The notes: generated by a model from the sequence alone, not told the origin. DNA of 64,000 nt from Streptomyces canus (GCF_041435015.1 NZ_CP107989.1:7564001-7628000), one strand, 5' to 3'. Positions 16,786 through 25,822 are shown, counted from the stretch's first letter. Numbers and translations: made by a program.

Positions 16786-18180
16786 ATGAACACGCCGCCC
16801 CTGGCCTCGGGCCCCGAAGGCCCGTCCTCGCTGCGCCCGCTGCTCGACACGGTCCTGGAGGCGCTGGGGGAGGGGGCGCGGGCGCGCGGGGGCCCACTCC
16901 CGGCGGGCGGCCCGGGGGCGGTCGCGGATCGGGTGCGCGATGCGCTGGGGGACGTACTCCCGAACGAGGGCGATCCGGACGCCCTACGACACCTGGTGCG
17001 CGCCTTGGCGGAAGGCGCGGCGGACCCGGCGGACCCGCTCTGCGCGGCCCACCTCCACTGCCCGCCTCTCGCGGTGGCCGCAGCGGCAGACCTGGCTGTC
17101 AGCGTTCTGAATCCGTCGATGGACTCATGGGACCAGGCCCCGGCAGCCTCGGAGCTGGAGGCCCAGGTAACCCGAGCACTGGCAAACGACGTCTACCTGG
17201 ACCCACCCAGGGGCGCGGGGAACTGCGCGACAAGCCCCCACCGGCCAGACGCTTTGATCACTACGGGTGGCACGGAATCGAATCAACTCGCCCTCCTCCT
17301 GGCCCGAGAGACCCTGGGCCCGGGCGTCCGACTGGTCTGCGGCGGAAACGCCCACCACTCCCTCCCAAGGGCCGCCTGGCTCCTGGGCATGCCCGCCCCG
17401 GTCATCGTCCCCACCCCCGACGGCACCCTCGATCCCGCAGCCCTCGACACGACCCTGCATGGACCGTTGGTCATCGCCGCGACAGCGGGAACCACCGACG
17501 CCGGTCTGATCGACCCACTGCCCGAGATCGCCGACTGGTGCACGCAGCGCGGCGCACGGCTCCACATCGACGCGGCCTACGGCGGAGGCCTCCTGTTCAG
17601 CTCACGGCACCGAGACCGACTCACCGGCATCGACACCGCCGACACCGTCACCCTCGACCTGCACAAACTCGGCTGGCAGCCCGTCGCCGCAGGACTCCTC
17701 GCCATCCGGAACGGCAACGACCTCACCGCCCTCCACCAGCGCGCCGACTACCTCAACGCCGACGACGACACCGAAGCCGGCCTCCCCGACCTCCTCGGCC
17801 GCTCCCTGCGCACCACCCGCCGCCCCGACATCCTCAAGATCGCCGTCACCCTGAAAACCCTGGGACGCACAGGACTCGGCGCGCTGGTCGACCAAGTCTG
17901 CGAGCGAGCACGGGAATTCGCGCAGCTCGTCCACGACCACCCCGGATTCGAACTCCACGAACCCCCCACCATCAGCACGGTCCTGTTCCGACCGGCGAGC
18001 GCCACCGACGACGCCGTGGCCGCCGTACGCCGACAACTCCTCACCGACGGCCGCGCCGTCCTCGGCCGAGCCCGCGCAGCACACCGGCTCTGGCTCAAGG
18101 TCACCCTCCTCAACCCCACCACCCGGCCGGCCGACCTCGCCGGACTCCTGAAACTCGTGGAAGGAACCACCCCCCGATGA
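16786..18180 (+). CDS. PLP-dependent group II decarboxylase (lysine/diamine decarboxylase-like)
   Basis: PLP decarboxylase of 464 aa related to DesA/diaminobutyrate decarboxylases. TTGGTESNQLALLLA is at 159-173, the ring-stacking histidine lies in NAHHSLPRAAWLLG, the PLP-nitrogen Asp is D262 in HIDAAYGGG, and the Schiff-base lysine is K294 in TLDLHKLGWQP. The start follows GGAGG. The stop overlaps the ATG of an N-monooxygenase gene (ATGA). This pairing, as in desferrioxamine synthesis, suggests it makes a diamine such as cadaverine that is then N-hydroxylated. No iron box is seen upstream. About 15 residues after LDPP (142-156) come from an inserted Streptomyces repeat (17208-17244), which might disturb the N-terminal substrate channel. 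Confidence 0.85.
   Translation: MNTPPLASGPEGPSSLRPLLDTVLEALGEGARARGGPLPAGGPGAVADRVRDALGDVLPNEGDPDALRHLVRALAEGAADPADPLCAAHLHCPPLAVAAAADLAVSVLNPSMDSWDQAPAASELEAQVTRALANDVYLDPPRGAGNCATSPHRPDALITTGGTESNQLALLLARETLGPGVRLVCGGNAHHSLPRAAWLLGMPAPVIVPTPDGTLDPAALDTTLHGPLVIAATAGTTDAGLIDPLPEIADWCTQRGARLHIDAAYGGGLLFSSRHRDRLTGIDTADTVTLDLHKLGWQPVAAGLLAIRNGNDLTALHQRADYLNADDDTEAGLPDLLGRSLRTTRRPDILKIAVTLKTLGRTGLGALVDQVCERAREFAQLVHDHPGFELHEPPTISTVLFRPASATDDAVAAVRRQLLTDGRAVLGRARAAHRLWLKVTLLNPTTRPADLAGLLKLVEGTTPR
17208..17244 (+). repeat. Streptomyces intergenic repeat inside the decarboxylase CDS
   Basis: Within the decarboxylase frame lies a copy of the element AGGGGCGCGGGGAACTGCGC followed by GACAAGCCCCCACCGG. 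The same element, reverse-complemented, is at 39303-39347 with one or two differences, and a more diverged copy is at 49297-49340. The element is normally intergenic. Here it is in frame and encodes RGAGNCATSPHR before the conserved TTGGTESNQ. Confidence 0.88.
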
Positions 18181-19598
18181 ACCCCCACCCCCCACACCAC
18201 GAGCCCGACGCACCCCGCGACCTCGTCGGCATCGGCATCGGCCCCTTCAACCTCTCCCTCGCCGCCCTCGCCCAGCCCCTCACCACACTCGACGCCGTCT
18301 TCTACGAACAGCGCCCCACCTTCGGCTGGCACCCCGGACTGCTCATCGACGGCGCCACCATCCAAGTCCCGTTCCTCGCCGACCTGGTGACCCTCGCCGA
18401 CCCCGCCAGCCACTGGAGCTTCCTCAACTACCTCAAGGCCCGCGAGCGCCTCTTCCCCTTCTACTTCGCCGAGCGCTTCCACATCCAGCGCGCCGAATAC
18501 GACGCCTACTGCCGCTGGGTCGCCGAGAACCTCCCCGGCCTCCACTTCCACCACCAGGTCGACGCCGTCCGCTTCAACCCCGAACGCGACGTCTTCGAAG
18601 TCGACTTCACCCAGCTCGACTCCGACGGAGAAGCCGAGGCACTGGGCCGGACGTACACGAAGAACATCGTCCTCGGCATCGGCACCGAACCCCACGTACC
18701 CGAGCCCCTCAAACCCCTCGTCGAGGCCCCCGGCGTGCCCGTCGTCCACGCCGGCGACTACCTCGCCCACCGCCAGACCCTCCTCGCCGCCGACCACATC
18801 ACCGTCGTCGGCTCGGGACAGTCCGGCGCCGAGGTCTTCCTCGACCTGCTCCGCAACCGCCCCACCGGTCACGAAGGACTCCACTGGCTCGGCCGCACCG
18901 AAGCCTTCGCACCGATGGAGTACTCCAAACTCGGCCTCGAACACTTCACCCCCGACTACACCCGCTACTTCCACGCCCTCTCGGAAAGCGTCCGCGACCG
19001 CCTCGGCACCACCCAGTGGCAGCTCCACCGCGGCATCGACGCCGACACCATCGCCGCCATCCACGACGAGCTCTACCGCCGCACCCTGCACGGCGGCTGG
19101 CCCGACACCGTCCTCACCCCCGGCGTCCGCGTCCGCACCGCCGGCAGAATCGCCACCACGAAGATCGAACTCCACCTGGAACACATCCAGCAGGGCACCC
19201 GCTCCCGCCTCACCACCGACGCCGTCGTCCTCGCCACCGGCCACCGCGAACGCCCCCTCGACCGCATCCTCGCCGGACTCGACCCCTACCTGCGCCGCGA
19301 CAGCCGCGAACGCCTCCGCGTCGACGAACACTTCCGCCTCGTCCTCGACCCGTCCGTCAGCGGCGCCGACTGCCACGTCTACGTCCAGAACGCCGAACGC
19401 CACACCCACGGCGTCGGAACCCCCGACCTCGGACTCGCCGCCTGGCGCAGCGCCACCATCCTCAACACCGTCACCGGCAAGGACGCCTACCCCCTCCCCG
19501 CCCGCACGGCCTTCACCACCTTCGGCCTCGACCACCGGGCCCAGATCCCATCCGCCCGGCAGGCCCCCACCCTCACCCCCCTGCTCGAGGGACGGTAA
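18177..19598 (+). CDS. Lysine/ornithine/diamine N-monooxygenase (SidA/IucD/PvdA family)
   Basis: FAD- and NADPH-dependent N-hydroxylase of 473 aa. The FAD motif is GIGIGPFNLSLAAL (residues about 18-31). WHPGLLIDGATIQVPFLADL is the substrate region, and the NADPH motif is VVGSGQSGAEVFLDLL. The family C-terminal signature NAERHTHGVGTPDLGLAAWR is intact. It hydroxylates the terminal amine of lysine, ornithine or a diamine, the first step towards hydroxamates. It is translationally coupled to the decarboxylase (ATGA), so the likely substrate is the decarboxylated diamine. No acyl-CoA transferase or NIS synthetase lies beside it, unlike the des operon. Confidence 0.88.
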   Translation: MNPHPPHHEPDAPRDLVGIGIGPFNLSLAALAQPLTTLDAVFYEQRPTFGWHPGLLIDGATIQVPFLADLVTLADPASHWSFLNYLKARERLFPFYFAERFHIQRAEYDAYCRWVAENLPGLHFHHQVDAVRFNPERDVFEVDFTQLDSDGEAEALGRTYTKNIVLGIGTEPHVPEPLKPLVEAPGVPVVHAGDYLAHRQTLLAADHITVVGSGQSGAEVFLDLLRNRPTGHEGLHWLGRTEAFAPMEYSKLGLEHFTPDYTRYFHALSESVRDRLGTTQWQLHRGIDADTIAAIHDELYRRTLHGGWPDTVLTPGVRVRTAGRIATTKIELHLEHIQQGTRSRLTTDAVVLATGHRERPLDRILAGLDPYLRRDSRERLRVDEHFRLVLDPSVSGADCHVYVQNAERHTHGVGTPDLGLAAWRSATILNTVTGKDAYPLPARTAFTTFGLDHRAQIPSARQAPTLTPLLEGR

Positions 19599-19648
19599 AA
19601 AACCGGCGGCGGCGGAAGAACCCCGGCACCGGCCCGGTTGGCTCCCAC

Positions 19649-20800
19649 ATGACGACCACCTGGACCGCCGCCCACCGCGCCGCCGCCATCAACCCCCGCG
19701 AAAACCTCGCCCTCTTCGAGTCCCGCGGCTTCACCGACCAGACCGTCCGCCAGTCCCTGCGCCTGGCCGGCGGCGGCGAGGCCGTCCGCATCCACCTGAC
19801 CAACCGCTACGGCACCACACCCCTGGACATCGGCGGCGCCCACCTCGCCCTGCGCACCAAAGGCAGCGGCATCGACCCCGGCAGCGACACCCCGCTCCGC
19901 TTCTCCGGCAACCCCACCGTCACCATCCCCGCCGGCGAGGAGACGATCAGCGACCCCGTCGAACTCCCCGTGAGCGCGGGCGAGGAACTCACCCTCAGCC
20001 TCTACCTGCCCGGCGACACCGGACCGACCACCTTCACCGCCATGCCCTACGACACCGGACACGCCGTCCCCGGCAACCAGCTGTCCGCCGCCGTACTCGA
20101 AGACCCCGAGGAGTTCGCCACCGGCCACCTCCTCGCCGGCGCGGACGTCCTCGCCCCGGCCGGCACCCGCATCGCCGTCGCCTTCGGCGACTCCTGGATC
20201 GAAGGCGCCGCCACCACCCCCGGCACCGACAACAGCTTCCCCGGACAGCTCAGCCGCCGCCTGACACACGGCTGGATCGTCAACGCGGGCATCTCCGGCA
20301 ACCGGCTCCTCACCGACGAGATCGGCGAACACCTCCTGGCCCGCATCGACCACGACGTCCTCGCCGTCCCCGGCGTCAGCCACGTCATCATCCACATCGG
20401 GCTCAACGACCTAGGCCTTCCCGGCCACTTCGCCCACCCGGAACAACCCGCCGAAAGCCCCACCGCGGCCGAGTTCAAGGCCGGCCTCACCACCCTCGCC
20501 GACCGCCTCCACACCGCCGGACTCACCGTCATCGGCTCCACGATCGGCCCCTACAAGGGCACCGTCCACGACGGCTACGACACCCCGCGCGGCCAAGCCG
20601 TACGCGCCGAGGTCAACGCCTGGCTGCTCGGCGACGACCACCCCTTCGACGGGATCGTGGACGTGGCCGCCGCCGTCGCGGACCCGGACCGACCCGACCG
20701 GATCCGCGACGAGTTCAACGCCGGCGACGGCCTCCACGTCAACGACGCCGGCGCCAAAGCCATCGCCGACGCCGTGGACGTCACCCTGCTGGACCTCTAG
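19649..20800 (+). CDS. SGNH/GDSL hydrolase
   Basis: Esterase-fold protein of 383 aa, start MTTTWTAAHRAAAINPREN. The N-terminal half (to about 165) is a beta-rich domain common to two-domain SGNH esterases. The catalytic half has AFGDSWIEG (nucleophile Ser), a Gly in NAGISGNRLL, the Asn in HIGLNDLGLP and D-x-x-H in DGLHVNDAGAK. There is no signal peptide, so it is cytosolic. It follows the hydroxylase after 50 bp on the same strand and might deacylate or trim a related product; this is inference. The convergent 5'-nucleotidase gene ends in the same CTAG. Confidence 0.85.
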   Translation: MTTTWTAAHRAAAINPRENLALFESRGFTDQTVRQSLRLAGGGEAVRIHLTNRYGTTPLDIGGAHLALRTKGSGIDPGSDTPLRFSGNPTVTIPAGEETISDPVELPVSAGEELTLSLYLPGDTGPTTFTAMPYDTGHAVPGNQLSAAVLEDPEEFATGHLLAGADVLAPAGTRIAVAFGDSWIEGAATTPGTDNSFPGQLSRRLTHGWIVNAGISGNRLLTDEIGEHLLARIDHDVLAVPGVSHVIIHIGLNDLGLPGHFAHPEQPAESPTAAEFKAGLTTLADRLHTAGLTVIGSTIGPYKGTVHDGYDTPRGQAVRAEVNAWLLGDDHPFDGIVDVAAAVADPDRPDRIRDEFNAGDGLHVNDAGAKAIADAVDVTLLDL

Positions 20801-22596
20801 AACACAGGCGTTCCGTCGCGCGTGAGCCTCCAGTCCACCGACGCGAAGTCCTTCGGATCCAGCACGCCCTTCGCGGTCACCCACTCCGCGATCCGCGTGC
20901 GGATCTCTGTCGACTCCGACCACAGCTCGGTGGCCGAGGCCACGTGCGGGAACGCGCCGCCACCGTTCGCCCGGTAGTTGTTCACCGCGAACACGAACTT
21001 CTGTGCGTCGTCCAGCGCGGCACCGTTGTAGGCCAGGTTCTTGATCCGCGAACCGGCCGCCTGCGCGATGTCGATGTCGTACGACAGCCCCGACACGTAG
21101 TCGTAGTTGTAGTCCGGACGGTTGTTCGCGTTCGTCAGCTTCTCCACGTCGACCGGCGCACCCGCCGCCGTCTGCACGAAGTACTCCGCCGAGTACTCCA
21201 GGTACGCCCTGAGCTGCGCACCCGTCAGCAGCTTCGCCACCAGCGTGTTGTCGTACACGTACAGGCTGGACAGATCCCGGATCGTCACCTTGCCCGCCGG
21301 GATCTCCGAAGTCCGCGAGAACGGCGACGCCTGCGCGATCACGGGCAGCGAGGCGTACTCCGTGCCCGCCAGCGCCGTCCTGACCACGTCCTCCTGGACC
21401 TTCGTGATCAGGTCGATGATCGGGGCGTCCTTGTAGCGCGCCTCGACCGTCGTCAGCGTCTGCGTCGCCGTACCGACGACCTGGTTGACGTACTTCACGA
21501 CGACGTCATGGTCGGCCTTCAACAGCTTGGTGATCTTCGGGTCGTCCGCGACCGAGTTCGAGTTGAGCACCTTGGACGAGACCGACTCGACCGCCCAACG
21601 GCCCTTCGCGAAAACCAGCTCGATGTCGAACAGCGACAACCGCTCGGCAAACGCCAACGGCTCCGACAGCACGACCGTCTTCCCGGTCTTCGTGTTGGTG
21701 ACCTTCAGCTCCGGAATCTCCACATGCGCATGCCCGACCAGAATCGCGTCGATCCCCGGCACCTGCTGCGCCACCAGCGCCGCCGAGTTCTCGACGTACG
21801 GCAACTGGTCACCGTACGACGACGTCCCCGACGAACCCGAGTGCGCCGACACGAGCACCACGTCCGCACCCATCGACCGCAGCTTCGGCACCCACTTCGC
21901 CGCCTGCTCCTCAAGCCCCGGGAACGTCAACTTGCCCTGCACATACGCCTTGTCCCAGATCGCGATACCCGGGTTGGTCAGACCCAGCACCGCGACCTTC
22001 ACCGGCGGCGCGCCCTTCACATGGAACGTCTTGATGAAGTACGGCGGAAAGGCGGGCTTCTGCGTCTTCGCGTCCAGCGCGTTCGCACCCAGCAGCGGGA
22101 AGTCGCACTGCTCCTCGAACTTCCGCAGCGTCTCGATGCCGTAGTTGAACTCGTGATTGCCCAGCGCCACAGCGTCGTACCCGATGGCGTTCATGGCCGC
22201 GGCCATCGGGTGAATGGGACCGCCCTTGGCCGTGATCGGGTCGACCTTCGCGTAGTAGTACGTCAGCGGCGTCCCCTGGATCGTGTCGCCCGCGTCGAGC
22301 AGCAGCGTGTTGCAGCGGCCCTTCTCCGCACGCACCTGGTTCACCAGCGTCGAGATCCGGGACAGCCCCTGCGCGTTGCCCGCCGCGTCCTTGTACTCCG
22401 CGTCCTTGAAGTAGTCCCAGTTGAAGACATGACCGTGCAGATCGGTCGTGCCCATCACCGTCAGGGAGTACCGCTTCTCGTGACCCTTCTTCGCCTCCGC
22501 GGCCTCGGCCGCCGGCGCACCCACGGCACCCGCCAACGCGACACCCGCACCGGTCACGGCGGACTTCTCCAGGAACTTCCTGCGGTTCAAGGGCAT
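20797..22596 (-). CDS. Tat-exported 5'-nucleotidase / 2',3'-cyclic phosphodiesterase family protein
   Basis: Calcineurin-like metallophosphoesterase of 599 aa with a 5'-nucleotidase C-terminal domain. The N-terminus is a twin-arginine signal (NRRKFLEKSA, then a hydrophobic Ala/Gly stretch ending AAEAAEA). Metal motifs are TTDLHGHVF, LLLDAGDTIQG, LGNHEFNYG, SAHSG and VGHAHVEIP. It hydrolyses nucleotides outside the cell to salvage phosphate and nucleoside. MPLNRRK at complement 22594-22596 has GAGGAG upstream and is preferred over a start eleven codons earlier. The stop shares the tetranucleotide CTAG with the convergent SGNH gene. Confidence 0.92.
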   Translation of the reverse strand: MPLNRRKFLEKSAVTGAGVALAGAVGAPAAEAAEAKKGHEKRYSLTVMGTTDLHGHVFNWDYFKDAEYKDAAGNAQGLSRISTLVNQVRAEKGRCNTLLLDAGDTIQGTPLTYYYAKVDPITAKGGPIHPMAAAMNAIGYDAVALGNHEFNYGIETLRKFEEQCDFPLLGANALDAKTQKPAFPPYFIKTFHVKGAPPVKVAVLGLTNPGIAIWDKAYVQGKLTFPGLEEQAAKWVPKLRSMGADVVLVSAHSGSSGTSSYGDQLPYVENSAALVAQQVPGIDAILVGHAHVEIPELKVTNTKTGKTVVLSEPLAFAERLSLFDIELVFAKGRWAVESVSSKVLNSNSVADDPKITKLLKADHDVVVKYVNQVVGTATQTLTTVEARYKDAPIIDLITKVQEDVVRTALAGTEYASLPVIAQASPFSRTSEIPAGKVTIRDLSSLYVYDNTLVAKLLTGAQLRAYLEYSAEYFVQTAAGAPVDVEKLTNANNRPDYNYDYVSGLSYDIDIAQAAGSRIKNLAYNGAALDDAQKFVFAVNNYRANGGGAFPHVASATELWSESTEIRTRIAEWVTAKGVLDPKDFASVDWRLTRDGTPVF

Positions 22597-22694
22597 GTCT
22601 TGATCTCCTCGGGGAACGGTCAACAACGCGCGTAGATTCTGACCCGGTCATGCCCAACGGCAACAGGCCTCGCAGGTTTCGATCTGATGACCCC

Positions 22695-22714
22695 CTCTGT
22701 AAAAACTGACAGAG
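22695..22714. promoter_or_regulatory. Inverted repeat before the SIMPL-domain gene
   Basis: CTCTGT (22695-22700) and ACAGAG (22709-22714) form an inverted repeat around AAAAACTG. It lies 10 bp before the ATG of the SIMPL gene, in the gap divergent from the 5'-nucleotidase gene. There is no T-run, so an operator is more likely than a terminator. Confidence 0.45.
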
Positions 22715-22723
22715 TGGGTCGTT

Positions 22724-23410
22724 ATGACCGTTCCCTACGGCACCCCCGACGCCCCCCGCATCGCCGTCCGTGGCGAAGCCCACCTCGAAGTCGACCCCGA
22801 GATCGCCCGCATCGGCGTCACCGTCGCCGCCCGCGGCAAGGACCGCCGCACCGCCCTCGACGACCTCACCCGCCGCAACGCGAGCGTCCTGGACCTGCTG
22901 AAGTCCTACGGAGACGCAGTCGAACGCCTGGAAACCGGCTCCTTCTCGGTCACCCCGGAACTCAAGGAACACGGCCGCGGCGAACGCGTCCACGCCTACC
23001 ACGGCCGCGTCCACATCACGGCCGAACTGACCGACTTCACCGCACTGGGTGAACTCACGACCCGGCTGGCCGACCAGGAGTTGACGACGGTCGACGGCCC
23101 TTGGTGGGCCCTGCGCCGGGACTCACCCGCCTACCGGGAAGCCCGGCAGCAGGCGGTGCGGGAAGCGGTCCAGCGGGCGAGGGAGTACGCGGAAGCACTG
23201 GGCACATCGCTGGCGGCCCTCGTCGAACTCGCCGACATCGGCGCCGAGGACCCCGAACCCCGCTTCGTCGGCAAGGCCAGCCGCGCACGCTCCATGGCCT
23301 ACGAGGCCGCGGCGGACACCTCAGCCGCCCCCCTCGACCTCGAACCCCAACGCCAACACGTCCACGCCCAGGTCAACGCACGCTTCACCATGGCACCACC
23401 GAGGCTGTGA
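22724..23410 (+). CDS. SIMPL-domain (DUF541) protein
   Basis: Protein of 228 aa with the SIMPL/DUF541 fold: RIAVRGEAHLEVDPEIARIG, then VTVAARGKDRRTALDDL and FSVTPELKE, typical of YggE/BP26-like proteins. No signal peptide is visible, unlike secreted YggE, so it is probably cytosolic. The family's biochemical role is unclear; members are linked to oxidative stress and interleukin-receptor-like signalling in other taxa. It is monocistronic, with an inverted repeat directly upstream. Confidence 0.82.
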   Translation: MTVPYGTPDAPRIAVRGEAHLEVDPEIARIGVTVAARGKDRRTALDDLTRRNASVLDLLKSYGDAVERLETGSFSVTPELKEHGRGERVHAYHGRVHITAELTDFTALGELTTRLADQELTTVDGPWWALRRDSPAYREARQQAVREAVQRAREYAEALGTSLAALVELADIGAEDPEPRFVGKASRARSMAYEAAADTSAAPLDLEPQRQHVHAQVNARFTMAPPRL

Positions 23411-23555
23411 GCGACCGCTGGGATTTGCAAACGAAATGCTCATCAGAGCGGGATGGCGCACACTTCAACGCTTGTCAACAGCCCTTCACCCAAAGGTTGT
23501 TGAGTGGACATGCCTCCCCAATTCCCTACCCGCCGGTAAGGTCTAGTGTCGAAAC

Positions 23556-24992
23556 ATGCGCCGAGCAAAGATCGTCTGCACCCTGGGCCCCGCCACCCAC
23601 TCGTACGACCAGATCAAAGCCCTGGTCGACGCGGGAATGGACGTAGCCCGCTTCAACCTCAGCCACGGCAGCTACGCCGAACACGAGGAGCGGTACCACC
23701 ACGTCCGCAAGGCCTCCGACGAAACCGGCCGCAGCGTCGGCCTCCTCGCCGACCTTCAAGGCCCGAAGATCCGCCTCGGCCACTTCACGGAGGGGCCCGT
23801 ACTCCTTGAACGCGGCGACACCTTCACCATCACGGTGGAAGAGGGCGCGGAGGGGGACCAGCGGTCCTGCGGCACGACATACGGCGGACTCGCCGAAGAT
23901 GTTGCCGTGGGTGAGCGCATCCTCGTCGACGACGGCAAGGTCTGCCTCGAGGTCACGTCGGTGGAGGGCCCCCGCGTCCACACCAGGGTGATCGAGGGCG
24001 GCATGGTCTCCGACCACAAGGGCCTGAACCTCCCGGGCGTGGCGGTCTCCGTCCCCGCCCTCTCCTCGAAGGACGAGGAGGACCTCCGCTGGGCCCTGCG
24101 CATGGGCTTCGATGTGATCGCGCTGTCCTTCGTGCGGTCGGGCCGCGACATCAAGGGCGTCCACCGGATCATGGACGAGTCGGGGCGCCGGCTGCCGGTG
24201 ATCGCCAAGGTGGAGAAGCCGCAGGCGGTCGAGGAGATCGACGACATCGTCGCGGCCTTCGACGGCATCATGGTGGCCCGCGGTGACCTGGGCGTGGAGA
24301 TGCCGCTGGAGCAGGTGCCGCTCGTCCAGAAGCGGGCGATCAAACTGGCGAAGCGGAACGCCAAGCCGGTGATCGTGGCGACGCAGATGCTGGACTCGAT
24401 GATCGAGAACTCGCGCCCGACGAGGGCTGAGGCATCGGACGTCGCGAACGCGGTGATCGACGGCACGGACGCGGTGATGCTGTCGGGGGAGACGAGCGTC
24501 GGCAAGTACGCGATCGAGACGGTCCGGACGATGGCGAAGATCGTGGAGGCGGCGGAGGAGGACATCCTCGCGAAGGGGCTGCCGCCACTGACGGAACGCA
24601 ACAAGCCCCGTACGCAAGGGGGCGCTGTCGCTCGGGCGGCGGCGGAGATGGGCGATTTCCTGGGCGCGAAGTTCCTGGTCGCGTTCACGCAGAGTGGGGA
24701 CACGGTGAAGCGGCTGTCCCGGTACCGGTCCCCGATCCCCCTGCTGGCCTTCACCCCGGAGCCGGCGACTCGGTCTCAGCTGAGCCTGACGTGGGGTGTG
24801 GAGACGTTCCTCGGTCCGCAGGTCGACTCCACGGACGCGATGGTGGACCAGGTGGACGAGCTGCTGCTGAAGTACGGCCGCTGCGAGCAGGGCGACGTGG
24901 TCGTGATCACGGCCGGCTCACCGCCCGGGGTGTCGGGGTCGACGAACCTGGTCCGGGTGCATCACATTGGCGAGGACGACAGTCCGAAGTAG
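23556..24992 (+). CDS. pyk: Pyruvate kinase
   Basis: Pyruvate kinase of 478 aa, converting PEP and ADP to pyruvate and ATP. RRAKIVCTLGPATHSYDQI opens the TIM barrel, ARFNLSHGSY binds phosphate, and the catalytic lysine region is PVIAKVEKPQAVEEI. The Mg-binding ARGDLGVEMPLEQV and the ATQMLDSMIENSRPTRAE signature are intact. The C-terminal allosteric domain ends with GSPPGVSGSTNLVRVHHIG. The 5' region has an inverted repeat (TCAACA 23475-23480 with TGTTGA 23498-23503) and a TAAGGT just before the gene. It has no strong Shine-Dalgarno, so the transcript may have a very short leader. Confidence 0.96.
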   Translation: MRRAKIVCTLGPATHSYDQIKALVDAGMDVARFNLSHGSYAEHEERYHHVRKASDETGRSVGLLADLQGPKIRLGHFTEGPVLLERGDTFTITVEEGAEGDQRSCGTTYGGLAEDVAVGERILVDDGKVCLEVTSVEGPRVHTRVIEGGMVSDHKGLNLPGVAVSVPALSSKDEEDLRWALRMGFDVIALSFVRSGRDIKGVHRIMDESGRRLPVIAKVEKPQAVEEIDDIVAAFDGIMVARGDLGVEMPLEQVPLVQKRAIKLAKRNAKPVIVATQMLDSMIENSRPTRAEASDVANAVIDGTDAVMLSGETSVGKYAIETVRTMAKIVEAAEEDILAKGLPPLTERNKPRTQGGAVARAAAEMGDFLGAKFLVAFTQSGDTVKRLSRYRSPIPLLAFTPEPATRSQLSLTWGVETFLGPQVDSTDAMVDQVDELLLKYGRCEQGDVVVITAGSPPGVSGSTNLVRVHHIGEDDSPK

Positions 24993-24998
24993 TCGTGG

Positions 24999-25783
24999 TC
25001 AGTGTTTGGGGCCTACGTGGGTGTCCATGAGGGCGACTGAGGCTTTGCGGGCGACGGAAATGTTGTACGCGTTGCCGTGGCGGGTGCAGTGCGTCCAGTC
25101 GATGCCGAGCTTGTCGAGCGTGTCCGTATAGAGCTTTCGGATGTCGTCGGACACGTTGGTGAAGAAGTACCGGGGGTATTCATAGCGCTTGCGTTCACCG
25201 GCGACGGTGCGCGTCGTCCAGTTGATGATCCGGCAGCCGTCGGAATGGATGAGGCCGCGGATGAACTCCCAAGGGTGCGCGTCGACAATCTCTTGCTGCC
25301 AGGGTTCGAGGGCGATGGTGCGCTCGTGCTTCTTGCCGGGGCCATGCTGGGGGAACATACAGGTCCAGTCCAGTGCTTGGTGTACGACTTCACCTCGACG
25401 CAGCCGGTTTTGTAGCGCTGCTTGACGCTCGGCAGCGGCATCACTGTGCGCATCGCGTCTTCAGCGGCAGTAATCAGGCCGGTCTGTGTTGCGTTGCAGA
25501 ACACGGATAGATGGTGCTGCTTGGGCTTCGAGATGATGTGGCCATCCCCGAGGTAGAGGCCCAGAAGGTAGGCGTACGCCGTTTCGTCGAACGGGCGCCC
25601 CGTACACCTGGGGCAGTCCGTTGGCTGCTCGTAAGTCTCACCCCGTGCCTTGCGGTCTTCGCTACGCCACCAGCCGACGGTCCCGCGTGGGATATTGAGG
25701 CGCTCCGCGACTGTTCGATTGGGGACGCCCTGACGCATCAATGCGATAGCTTGGGCGCGAATCGAAGGGCTGTACTGTTCCAT
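24999..25783 (-). pseudogene. Frameshifted HTH plus LAGLIDADG homing-endonuclease-like gene
   Basis: Two frames on the minus strand join into one protein. The 5' part (ATG complement 25781-25783) has a helix-turn-helix (RQGVPNRTVAERLNIPRGTV), a CPRC zinc-type motif and a first LAGLIDADG-like helix AYLLGLYLGDGHI. The 3' part, in another frame from about 25358 down, has the second helix FIRGLIHSDGC and ends HVGPKH. At the junction GTCCA is doubled (25363-25367 and 25368-25372). Removing one copy restores a single frame of about 260 codons reading KHWT-CMFPQHGPG. It is therefore a standalone homing-endonuclease/HTH gene inactivated by a 5-bp tandem duplication. It lies between pyk and a tRNA. 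Confidence 0.85.
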
Positions 25784-25822
25784 GCCGACACTCTGTGAGA
25801 GTGATCGCGACGACACGCAGTA

